Source: Parafrankia elaeagni
GTDB lineage: Bacteria > Actinomycetota > Actinomycetes > Frankiales > Frankiaceae
Direction: 5' to 3'
DNA: 64,000 nt
NCBI RefSeq assembly: GCF_000374165.1
Contig: NZ_KB893716.1
Location: 62,001-126,000, forward strand
Notes under the pieces: generated by a model
Seen by the model: only the letters and a program-made list of their open reading frames with translations
Told to the model about the DNA's origin: nothing
Database searches by the model: none
Part shown: piece after piece, positions 55,190 through 63,045 of the stretch
Numbering within the stretch: position 1 is the first letter of the stretch
How the letters are laid out: every line of letters starts with the position of its first letter
Position numbers and translations under genes: made by a program

Positions 55190-55508
55190 GCCGCCTCTCG
55201 CCTGCCGCCCGCCACCGAGTCGGTCCAGACAACGCATTCTGGCAGTTGGGAGCGGAAACTGCGCAATCCAGCGGCAGGATTCAACCGGTGCACGCCGAGC
55301 GCACAGAAAGCACGCCGCGGTGATATCCTCCCGGCCGTATCCCGCAGGCGGCGCAGCCGGCCGGGTGCGCGGTGGGCGGGCACAGAGCTTCCCAGGGGTT
55401 TCCAGGGGTTTCCACCTACATGCCAGGCGAGAATCAGCTTGAGGAATTTCTGACGTTCCAGCAGGGATCATCGACGAGTTCCGCGCCAACGCAGGGAAAG
55501 TCGGCGGG

Positions 55509-56153
55509 ATGTTCGAGGGTTCCGCGCTCTGTCTTCTCACCACGACGGGGGCGCGCACCGGGCAGCCCCGCACCCAGCCGCTCGGCCTGATGCAGATCGA
55601 CGGACAGGACCTGGTCGTCGCCTCGGCGGCCGGCGCACCGACCCATCCGGCGTGGTACCACAACATCCGCAAGGACGCGATCATGATGGTCGAGACAGGC
55701 GATCGCACGTACCGGGCAATCGCCTCGATCCCCCCACCCGAGGAGCGCGACCGGCTCTTCTCGGAGATCGCCGCGCAGGAGCCGGGGTACGGCGAATACC
55801 AGGCGAAAACCGATCGGATAATTCCGGTCATCGCACTCCATCCGATCGACCTCGACCCCGACCGGGTCAAGCACCTCGGTGACACGCTGGTCGAACTGCA
55901 CGAATGGCTGCGCGGCGATCTGGCGGAGCTGCGCAGGCGGATTGATGACGTGGTCGAGGGCAGGGCGGGCAGCCACAGCGCGATCACCAGCACGGTGGCG
56001 GCCTGCCCGATCCCGCAAACGATCATGACTCGTCCGAGGTCGAAACGATCGCTGACAACGCCGGTGAAGGAGCCGAGCAGCGACGGTGCGAAGTCCCCGA
56101 CGAGCAGGAGCAACGCGATCGCGAGTCCCTGGCCCGTGCCGTCCGCGACGTAG
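55509..56153 (+). CDS. Deazaflavin (F420)-dependent nitroreductase-family protein, truncated C-terminus
   Basis: 214 residues from ATG at 55509. The DDN fold is clear: LLTTTGARTGQPRTQPL, HPAWYHNI and AKTDRIIPVIAL. Similarity extends upstream in frame (IIDEFRANAGKVGG) to ISDVPAG, where a normal start would be, but that codon is ATT. After the linker HLGDTLVELHEWLRGDLAEL the usual hemerythrin-like domain is missing. From about 55965 the frame runs through antisense MFS sequence. It is a fused or truncated protein at a recombination junction. Confidence 0.65.
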   Translation: MFEGSALCLLTTTGARTGQPRTQPLGLMQIDGQDLVVASAAGAPTHPAWYHNIRKDAIMMVETGDRTYRAIASIPPPEERDRLFSEIAAQEPGYGEYQAKTDRIIPVIALHPIDLDPDRVKHLGDTLVELHEWLRGDLAELRRRIDDVVEGRAGSHSAITSTVAACPIPQTIMTRPRSKRSLTTPVKEPSSDGAKSPTSRSNAIASPWPVPSAT

Positions 56154-56380
56154 AGCATCAGCGCGACCAGGCTGAGGGAGTCGCCGGTGCAGGACACCGT
56201 GCGAGCCGCCAACAACGCCCGCAACGGCTGGTTCGTGCGCAGCAGTCGCCAGGAGCCGCCGGTGTCCTGGTGGTCGGCGACCTGGTGATCGGTGACCAGG
56301 AGACCGGCGTCCGGCGGCGGCTCGGTACCGGTACCGGCGGGGAGGGTTCTGGCGACAGCCTGACGGCCCGTACGTCTCAT
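55970..56380 (-). pseudogene. MFS transporter N-terminal fragment
   Basis: The minus strand from ATG at 56380 encodes an N-terminal arm, then MFS helices 1-3 (LLAARTVSCTGDSLSLVALM, LLLVGDFAPSLLGSF, SDRFDLGRVMIV). Similarity ends at about 55970 (LWLPALP), where the oppositely oriented nitroreductase gene begins. More than two thirds of the transporter is absent. Confidence 0.65.
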
Positions 56381-56398
56381 GCCCTGGTGCAGCCTGGA

Positions 56399-57664
56399 TC
56401 AGGGCCGCTGCGCCTTCTCGAGGAAATCGACGGCACGTCCGGCCGCGTCCTCCGACTTGAGCTGGGCGGCCAGCCGGGCCGCTCGTTCCCTCGGTTCGCG
56501 GTCCAGCAGCGGTTCCACGGCGCGGACGAGGGTCCGCTCGTTCATCTCGGGGAAGCGCAGGGTGGCGCCGATCCCGAGGCGTTCGAGCTGAGCGCCCCAG
56601 AAGGGCTGGTCTCCAATGACCGAGCACACGACGGTCGGCAGTCCGGCTCCGACGGAGGCTGCCGTGGTGCCGGCACCGCCATGGTGGACGGCGATGCGGC
56701 AACGCGGCAGCACCGTGTCGTGGTCGAGGTTGCCGACGACACGGACCCGCTGGTCGGCGCTGGTGCCGGGCGGGATGTCGGACCAGCCCGCGCTCACCAG
56801 CGCGCGCAGCCCCAGCCTGCGGGCGACCGTGCTGATCAGATCGAGCACCCGGGATGGATCCTGGACCGGCATGCTTCCGAATCCGAAGTACGCGGGCGGT
56901 TCACCGTCGTCCAGCCACTGGTCCACGGCCGGGTCGAGCTGGTGCTCCCCGAGCAGCTTGCGCTGCTCGGCCGACAGCGTGAGGAAGCCGACCAGCGGGC
57001 GGCGCGGACCCCAGGCGGCGAGTTCCGGCACCAGGACCCGGCTGTAGGCCTGCAGCTCCGTCGCGCCGGCCCGCGCGAGCCGGCGCGGAGTCGGTACCCG
57101 CGTCGGTCGCAGGCCCAGCCGCGCCCGCAGCCTGTTGACGTCGGCGGCGAGGACCCGCCAGCCGGCGGACTGGACGGCGTGATACATGAAGTGGTTGACG
57201 ACACGCGGAAACCGGCGGGTGCTGGCGAGGAAGAACGGGAAGGCCCCGTTCGCCCGCATCGGCGTGTGGTGCAGGGATGCCATCGGCACTCCTCGCCATT
57301 CCGCTATGCATGCCGCCTCGTCCTCGATGGTCACCCCGGACACGATGAGATCGGCGCCGTCGGAGATCTCCGCCATGGCGTCGGCGATGCGGGTCGCCTG
57401 TTGACGCTTGTAGCGGCTGAACCCGAGCATGAGTTTTCCCAGATCGCCCGAGGCCAGCCAGGCCCGCACATCCTCGGATCCCATGAAGTCATGCGCACCG
57501 ACGCCGATCGACGCGGTGTCCACCCCCATGCTGAGCCCGAAGTGAGCAAGATCCTCAGGGAGGCCGAGGACCACCTCGTGACCGCGCCGGACCAGTTCGG
57601 CACCGAGTATCGCCGCGGGTTGTGCATCGCCTCGGGTACCCATCACAAAAAGTGCGACACGCAC
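56399..57664 (-). CDS. UGT/macrolide-type glycosyltransferase
   Basis: 421 residues of GT-B fold (GT1). The N-terminal MRVALFVMGTRGDAQP is the acceptor-domain start; the donor-binding block HHGGAGTTAASVGAGLP with GDQPFWG is intact. Such enzymes glycosylate lipids, sterols or natural products. No biosynthetic partners are adjacent. It starts upstream of the MFS fragment on the same strand (18 bases), so a glycosylation/export pair may once have existed. Confidence 0.88.
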   Translation of the reverse strand: MRVALFVMGTRGDAQPAAILGAELVRRGHEVVLGLPEDLAHFGLSMGVDTASIGVGAHDFMGSEDVRAWLASGDLGKLMLGFSRYKRQQATRIADAMAEISDGADLIVSGVTIEDEAACIAEWRGVPMASLHHTPMRANGAFPFFLASTRRFPRVVNHFMYHAVQSAGWRVLAADVNRLRARLGLRPTRVPTPRRLARAGATELQAYSRVLVPELAAWGPRRPLVGFLTLSAEQRKLLGEHQLDPAVDQWLDDGEPPAYFGFGSMPVQDPSRVLDLISTVARRLGLRALVSAGWSDIPPGTSADQRVRVVGNLDHDTVLPRCRIAVHHGGAGTTAASVGAGLPTVVCSVIGDQPFWGAQLERLGIGATLRFPEMNERTLVRAVEPLLDREPRERAARLAAQLKSEDAAGRAVDFLEKAQRP

Positions 57665-57743
57665 GGAGCCAACCTTCCTCCTGAAGTCCGACCATGACGA
57701 AGGAGCCCGAGCCGCTCATGGGAGTACCTAGCGCGGCGTGCGC

Positions 57744-57805
57744 CCGGCGCCCGGCGTCCGGCGCCCGGCGTCCGGCGCCCGGCGCGCCCGGGGCCCGGGC
57801 GCGCC
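57744..57805. repeat. Tandem 14-bp repeats plus GC palindrome
   Basis: Three copies of CCGGCGCCCGGCGT, the last with one change, at 57744-57785. They run into the palindrome GGCGCGCCCGG/CCGGGCGCGCC (57781-57805). This lies upstream of the glycosyltransferase start. Confidence 0.65.
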
Positions 57806-57850
57806 GGACGACCACGGACCGATTCGGGTCAGGCCGAGGAAGGTGGCTGA

Positions 57851-58045
57851 TCAATTCGATCGCAGGAGCACCCTGGCGGCGCCGTCCCGCCGGGTGACGA
57901 TGCCGATGCTGGCCGCGATCCGGCCGGACCGCCGGGCCCGAGCCGTCACCGTCAGCTTCCCGAACACCGTATGCAAGATGTTGATCGACGGTCTTCTCGC
58001 TGCGGACGACATCCCGGGCGTCCTGACGGCTGGCGAGACCAGCGG
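57851..58045 (-). pseudogene. LuxR-type HTH remnant
   Basis: In one minus-strand frame SEKTVDQHL, and in the next HTVFGKLTVTARA with RIAASIGIV, together form the LuxR C-terminal helix-turn-helix interrupted by a frameshift. No regulator body is present. The rest of 57665-58367 holds no gene I can support; a 12-bp palindrome GACAGCGCTGTC lies at 58233. Confidence 0.5.
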
Positions 58046-58367
58046 CGGCCCGCCTGCCGACGGCAAGCTCCGGATGGCCCGGCGAATCGGGCATCTCATC
58101 ACATTCCAGGAACCAGCGATAGCTCGCACCGTACCGGACGGCCGGGAGCGGTGAGGAAGGCACCTCCCGCCTGCGCCCACCGGGCGCAGCACCTCGCGGT
58201 GGCACCGGACGTCGGCCCCGTCAGGCGGCGGCGACAGCGCTGTCACAGTCCGACGCACGCCGGACGGCTGGCACGCCGCCCGGCTTTCGGGCCGGATGAC
58301 GCACGCTCAGGACGAGCTGTGCCCTGTCACATGCACGAATGACCACACGGGATCGCAGCGCCCGGGT

Positions 58368-59255
58368 TCAGACCGGTCGGATCGCACCGATCCTCGCCAG
58401 GAGGCTCTCGGATTCGGTCCAGAGGTGAGCGGCGGCGGCGTCGTCCTGCGCAGCTTCGGAAGGTGCTTCCTCCGCCTTGTCGTGAAAGTAGCGTCCGGCC
58501 GGGTGGCCGCCTTCGGGTGAGGTGGTGAGCCAGAGCAGTGTTTCGGCGGCTTCGTCGGGTGGTGCCGTGTCTGCCGCGGCCATGTGGGCCCGCATCGCCG
58601 CGTCCCCGTGCGCGGCGAAGTTGCTGGCGATCACACCGGGATGCATGGTCTGGGCGACGATCCCGTCCGGCCCGAATCGCCGTGCCAGCTCGCGGGTGAA
58701 GAGGATGTTCGCGAGCTTGGCCCGGCAGTAGGCGACAGCCGGCTGGAAGTCACCGAGGCTCTGCAGGTCGTCCCAGTCGAGTCCCGCGACCGTGCGGTGG
58801 CCGCTTGACGACACGGCGATCACCCGCGTGGAGCCGGGCGGCCGGCTGGCTGCGCTCACCTTGAGCAGGGGCATCAGCTCCCGGGTGAGCAGGAAGGGCG
58901 CGAGATGATTGGCCGCGAAGGTCGCCTCGGTACCCTCAGCAGTGATGATCTTCCTGTCTCGCACGCCGCCGGCGTTGTTGATGAGGACGTCGAGACGATC
59001 GGTGAGGCTTCGGAGTTCGGCGGCGACCCGTGTGACCTCCGCCATCAGAGCGAGGTCGCCGCGGATCATGGTGAAGGCGCCGTTCCCGCGCACCGCCGCG
59101 GCGATCTCCGCTTCGGCGGCGGCGCTGCGTTGCGGATCGCGGCCGACGCCGATCACCTGCCAGCCGCGTTCCGCGAGCCTGCGGGCGGTCGCCCGACCGA
59201 TTCCCGAGCTGGCGCCGGTGACGGCCGCGACGGGGCGGTGTGCGTCGAGTTTCAG
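58368..59255 (-). CDS. Short-chain dehydrogenase/reductase with probable CTG start
   Basis: 295 residues if translation starts at CTG (59255). The Rossmann motif VTGASSGIG lies in frame upstream of the first GTG (59156), so a GTG start would delete the NADP site. The CTG overlaps the TetR stop as CTGA and has GGAGG about eight bases upstream, like the ATGA/GTGA couplings elsewhere in the window. Other motifs: NNAGG, Ser in AVSSSGH, YCRAK. It resembles WWOX/retinol dehydrogenase-like SDRs. It is cotranscribed with the TetR gene. Confidence 0.8.
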   Translation of the reverse strand: MKLDAHRPVAAVTGASSGIGRATARRLAERGWQVIGVGRDPQRSAAAEAEIAAAVRGNGAFTMIRGDLALMAEVTRVAAELRSLTDRLDVLINNAGGVRDRKIITAEGTEATFAANHLAPFLLTRELMPLLKVSAASRPPGSTRVIAVSSSGHRTVAGLDWDDLQSLGDFQPAVAYCRAKLANILFTRELARRFGPDGIVAQTMHPGVIASNFAAHGDAAMRAHMAAADTAPPDEAAETLLWLTTSPEGGHPAGRYFHDKAEEAPSEAAQDDAAAAHLWTESESLLARIGAIRPV

Positions 59256-59992
59256 GGGGATCCCTCCATGGTCTCTGGCGTGACCGACGGCCGCGAACCG
59301 TCCTGGCGTGGCAGGAGGCCGTCGAGCAGCAGGCGAACGGAGAACCGGATCCTCTCGTCCAGTTCGTAGTCCGTCGGCGTGTGGCCGCTGACGATCGTTC
59401 TCACCGGGCCGCTGACCAGCATGCTCATGAAGACGGATGCGGCGAGTGCGGGGTTGGTGGGGGCGATCGTACCGGCGGCGACGGCGCGCTCGAGCACACC
59501 GGCGACGAACTCGATCACCGGCCGGCCACTCTGCTCGAAGCTGGCGGTGAAGATCTCGGGGAAGCGGTAGCTCTCGGTGTTGATGATGCGCTGCAGGCGC
59601 AGGCCGTTGGGTGTCGCGACCTGAGCGATCCGTAGCCGGGCGATCGCCTCGAGGGTCTCGGCCAGGTCGCCGTTGTCCAGGCTCTCGAGCAGGGCCCGCG
59701 GGGCGATCTGGCGCTCGATGGCGCGTTGGACCGCCGCGCGGAACAGCGCGGCCTTCTCGGGGTAGCGGGCGTAGACCGTGCGTTTGGTCATGTTGACCCG
59801 ACCGGCGATCATCTCGATCGTCGCGAGCTCGAAGCCACGCTCGAGGAACAGGTCGAGTGCGGCGTCGAGCAGCTCCTCGTGGCGCGCCTCGGCCTGCTCG
59901 CGGGTGGGACGCCCCGCCCCGCGTCGGGGTGTGGCCGCTCCGTCGTACACGTCGCCTCGCTCCGGAGTCCCTCTTGCGCTGGGCCGGTGCAT
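59252..59992 (-). CDS. TetR/AcrR-family regulator
   Basis: 246 residues. Arm RRGAGRPTREQ; helix-turn-helix TIEMIAGRVNMTKRTVYARYP, of the AcrR type with a TetR_C_7-like tail. It is divergent from the luxE/luxC-like pair, 68 bases away, and upstream-coupled to an SDR. It probably controls both directions. A weak AT-rich dyad (ATCGATTAATGAT, 59991-60003) overlaps its start. Confidence 0.88.
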   Translation of the reverse strand: MHRPSARGTPERGDVYDGAATPRRGAGRPTREQAEARHEELLDAALDLFLERGFELATIEMIAGRVNMTKRTVYARYPEKAALFRAAVQRAIERQIAPRALLESLDNGDLAETLEAIARLRIAQVATPNGLRLQRIINTESYRFPEIFTASFEQSGRPVIEFVAGVLERAVAAGTIAPTNPALAASVFMSMLVSGPVRTIVSGHTPTDYELDERIRFSVRLLLDGLLPRQDGSRPSVTPETMEGSP

Positions 59993-60060
59993 CGATTAAT
60001 GATACACGCCAGGTGCCGTTCTTCGGGCTCGGCCACCCCTACCAGCAGTAAGGATGCCCT

Positions 60061-61413
60061 GTGAGCTCAGCCATCGAGACGCTGACCCAGCTGGTCGATG
60101 CCGAGGATCGGTTCGACCACTCCCACACCGAGTTGCGCGAGACGCAGTTAGCCGCCCTGAACGAGCGGTTCCAGGAACGCCGGGACCGCATCCGGCTGCT
60201 GGCCCACCGGGCCCGCGAGGCCGGCACCACCGAGATCCGCAGCCGCGAGGACATGGTGGGACTGCTGTTCCCGCACAGCGTCTACAAGAGCTACCCGGAG
60301 AGCTTCCTGATCGAGGAGAGGTGGGACCGGCTCGGCAAGTGGCTGGGTACCGTCTCGCCCTACCCGATCAGCCCGATCGAGACCGCCGGCATCGACGGCA
60401 TCGACGACTGGATCGAACGTCTGGCGGCCGCGGGTCACTACGTCTCCTGCTCCAGCGGCACGACGGGCAAGTCGGCGATGCTGCTCGCGTCGGAGCAGGA
60501 CATGGCCTGGTCCCGCATCGACACGGTCAACGTGTTCTCCTGGGGCTCGGGGGTGAAGCCGGCCCGGGATCGACGGATGATCGGCGTGGGAGCGACCGCC
60601 GCCGTCCCGAAGAACCTGGTCATCGCCCAGGCCCAGCAGGCGGCGTTCAGCGATCCCACCAGAGAGCGTTTCAGCCTGCCGATCCCACCGATCACGGTCG
60701 GGTCGCTGACCAGGATGGTCGTGCTCCGCAGGAAGATCGCGGACGGCACGGCGCTGCCCGGCGAGCTGGCCGGCTTCGAGGAGACCTCCAGGCAGCGGCA
60801 GGAGGCCCTCGACAAGGCGATGATCACGGCGGCCGAGGCGCTCGTCAGGTACCGCGACGAGAAGCTCTACATCGCCGGCATGTGGAACTCGCTGTACCAG
60901 GCAGCCAGGATCGTGCGGGACCTGGGCTACTCGGCGAAGGACTTCCACCCCGACAACTGCCTCTACGTCGGCGGCGGGCTCAAGCGCGCACAGCTGCCGC
61001 CGGACTACCAGGAGTTCGTCCACGAGACGTTCAATATTCCGGCCAGCCGGAACTTCCAGAACTACTCGATGCAGGAGCTCAACTCCGGTATGCCCAAGTG
61101 CCAGCAGGGCAACCGCTACCACCTGCCGCCGTGGATCGTGCCGTTCGTCCTTGACGAGGCGGGCGAGACACTGCTCCCGCACGAGAGCGGCGAGACAGAA
61201 GGCCGGGCCGCCTTCTTCGACCTCTCGCTCGACGGGCGCTGGGGCGGCATCATCACCGGCGACAGGATCTCGCTCGATCTGGATCCCTGCGGGTGCGGCC
61301 AGAAAGGGCCCACGGTGCGCGACAACATCGCCCGCTACGCCGACCTCAAAGGCGGCGACGACAAGATCGGGTGTGCCGGCACCGTCGACGCGTATGTGCG
61401 GGGCCTGTCATGA
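60061..61413 (+). CDS. LuxE-like acyl-protein synthetase
   Basis: 450 residues from GTG (AAGGA upstream). The adenylate-forming motif SSGTTGK is at 131-137. The C-terminus has a PCGCGQ pair and Cys438, only 12 residues from the end. LuxE enzymes carry their acyl-accepting Cys close to the C-terminus. Known role: activate a carboxylic acid with ATP and pass it as a thioester to the reductase LuxC. The partner gene overlaps by ATGA. No luxAB or luxD is nearby, so a non-luminescent acid-to-aldehyde role is likely. Confidence 0.85.
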   Translation: MSSAIETLTQLVDAEDRFDHSHTELRETQLAALNERFQERRDRIRLLAHRAREAGTTEIRSREDMVGLLFPHSVYKSYPESFLIEERWDRLGKWLGTVSPYPISPIETAGIDGIDDWIERLAAAGHYVSCSSGTTGKSAMLLASEQDMAWSRIDTVNVFSWGSGVKPARDRRMIGVGATAAVPKNLVIAQAQQAAFSDPTRERFSLPIPPITVGSLTRMVVLRRKIADGTALPGELAGFEETSRQRQEALDKAMITAAEALVRYRDEKLYIAGMWNSLYQAARIVRDLGYSAKDFHPDNCLYVGGGLKRAQLPPDYQEFVHETFNIPASRNFQNYSMQELNSGMPKCQQGNRYHLPPWIVPFVLDEAGETLLPHESGETEGRAAFFDLSLDGRWGGIITGDRISLDLDPCGCGQKGPTVRDNIARYADLKGGDDKIGCAGTVDAYVRGLS

Positions 61414-62852
61414 GCATCACCGACACCCGATCCCAGCCCGCCGACGCGATCGTTGCCGCGCCGTTCTTCCTGCGCGGTGAGCTTTTCGAGGGCCGGGACG
61501 TCACGCACCGTTCACGCGACCTGGGCGTCACTTTCGCCACGCCGCGGATCGCCATGGACCGCGCGGTGCACCCGCGCACCGAGGTACCCCCGCTGCTGAA
61601 CGTCCCGCTCAGCGAGATCATCGATTTCCTCGTCGAGACGGGCGAGCGGATCCGTGATCCCCGGAACTCCTTCGTGCAGGACTGCATCGATCGCATGGCC
61701 GGCACCCACGTGCTTCCCCGTGCGGTCCTGGAAGGGCAGGTCAAGGGCGCCGCCGCGTATCTCGACAAGCGCCTGCTCGAGACCGTGGTGGAGCAGAACT
61801 TCCCCGACCCCAGGGCCCTGGACGAATGGGTGCCCAAGCAGGACTTCACCGGCCGGAGAAGCTACGTCCGCGCCTTCGCGCCCCGGCTGATCCACGTGTT
61901 GCCAGGCAACTCGCCGGGCGTCGCGGTGAAATCCATCGCCCAGGGCGCGTTGGTGAAGGCAGTCAACCTGTTCAAGATGTCCTCCAGCGACCCCTTCACC
62001 ACGGTGGCGGTCCTGCGGACGATGGCGGACATCGATCCCGACCACCCCATCGTGAGATCGATGTCGGCGGTCTACTGGCGGGGCGGAGACGACGCGGTGG
62101 AGCAGGTGCTCTACCGCCCCCAGTACTTCGACAAGATCGTGGCCTGGGGTGGCGGCGACGCGATCAACAACGTGATCAAGTACCTGGGGCCAGGCTTCCA
62201 GCTGGTGTCCTTCGACCCCAAGACATCGATCTCGATGGTCGGCAGGGAGGCCTTCGCCTCCGAGGAGGCGCTCGGCGTCGCCACCGAGCTCGCCGCCGCC
62301 GACGTCATGGTCCTCAACCAGGAGGCCTGCGTCGCCAGCCGTTTCGTCTTCGTCGAGGCGGACCAGGCCGACGCGGACCGCTTCAGCGAGCGGCTCCACG
62401 CCCGCATCGTCGAGAAGGCGGCCGCCTCGGGTGACGCCCGCCCGCTCGACGCCGACCTGCGCGAGCAGATCGACGTGCTGATGATGCTTGACGACGAGTT
62501 CGGAGTCTGGGGCAGGACCGACGGCCACGGGCTGGTGATCCGTTCGGACGAGCCCGTGGACTTCCACCCGATCAACAAGACCGCGAACGTCGTCCGGGTC
62601 GACTCGCTCGACGAGGCGATGAAGTACGTCAACGTGGCGACCCAGACGGTCGGCTTCTATCCCTTCGGGCGGATGGCCGACTACCGCGACCGGCTCGCCA
62701 GCGGCGGCGCGCAGCGCATCGTCCGGCTGGGCGAGGCCGGGCCGAGCACCATCGGCAACCCGCACGACGCCATGTATCCGCTGCACCGTTTCGTGCACTG
62801 GATGGCCCACGAGGACGGCACCCTGACCGGCAACGACGGCAGCGACGGCTGA
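61410..62852 (+). CDS. LuxC-like acyl-CoA/acyl-protein reductase
   Basis: 480 residues from ATG overlapping the LuxE stop (ATGA). It is an aldehyde-dehydrogenase-like fold with VLPGNSPGVAVKS near 163 and probable catalytic Cys307 in LNQEACVASRF. LuxC reduces the enzyme-bound acyl group with NADPH to the aldehyde. Together with the preceding synthetase it forms a fatty or aromatic acid reductase. The aldehyde could then go to the divergently encoded SDR. Confidence 0.85.
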   Translation: MSITDTRSQPADAIVAAPFFLRGELFEGRDVTHRSRDLGVTFATPRIAMDRAVHPRTEVPPLLNVPLSEIIDFLVETGERIRDPRNSFVQDCIDRMAGTHVLPRAVLEGQVKGAAAYLDKRLLETVVEQNFPDPRALDEWVPKQDFTGRRSYVRAFAPRLIHVLPGNSPGVAVKSIAQGALVKAVNLFKMSSSDPFTTVAVLRTMADIDPDHPIVRSMSAVYWRGGDDAVEQVLYRPQYFDKIVAWGGGDAINNVIKYLGPGFQLVSFDPKTSISMVGREAFASEEALGVATELAAADVMVLNQEACVASRFVFVEADQADADRFSERLHARIVEKAAASGDARPLDADLREQIDVLMMLDDEFGVWGRTDGHGLVIRSDEPVDFHPINKTANVVRVDSLDEAMKYVNVATQTVGFYPFGRMADYRDRLASGGAQRIVRLGEAGPSTIGNPHDAMYPLHRFVHWMAHEDGTLTGNDGSDG

Positions 62853-63045
62853 TCCTTCCCTGCGGTGGCGGATCACGCCTGCCTGAGCGCGGAGATCGCG
62901 GCGGTGAGCGCCGCCGAACGCGAAACAGCGCAGGGCGATGAAGCGCGCCTCGAACTGGTTCTTCCACGAGCTGTCGCCAGGTTCTTCCCAGCCGCGGCGA
63001 CACGTTCCCGGCGGACACACTCCGTCCCATAGAAACGGAAGGTCG

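Noticed and set aside
57744-57805. CRISPR-like repeats
   Set aside because: Units are 14 bp, directly adjacent and without spacers; simple tandem repeats.
59990-60005. Operator for the TetR next to the LuxE-like gene
   Set aside because: The AT-rich dyad ATCGATTAATGAT is only partly symmetrical and overlaps the start codon; too weak to list as a site.
60061-62852. A bioluminescence operon
   Set aside because: luxA, luxB and luxD are absent; only the reductase half is present.
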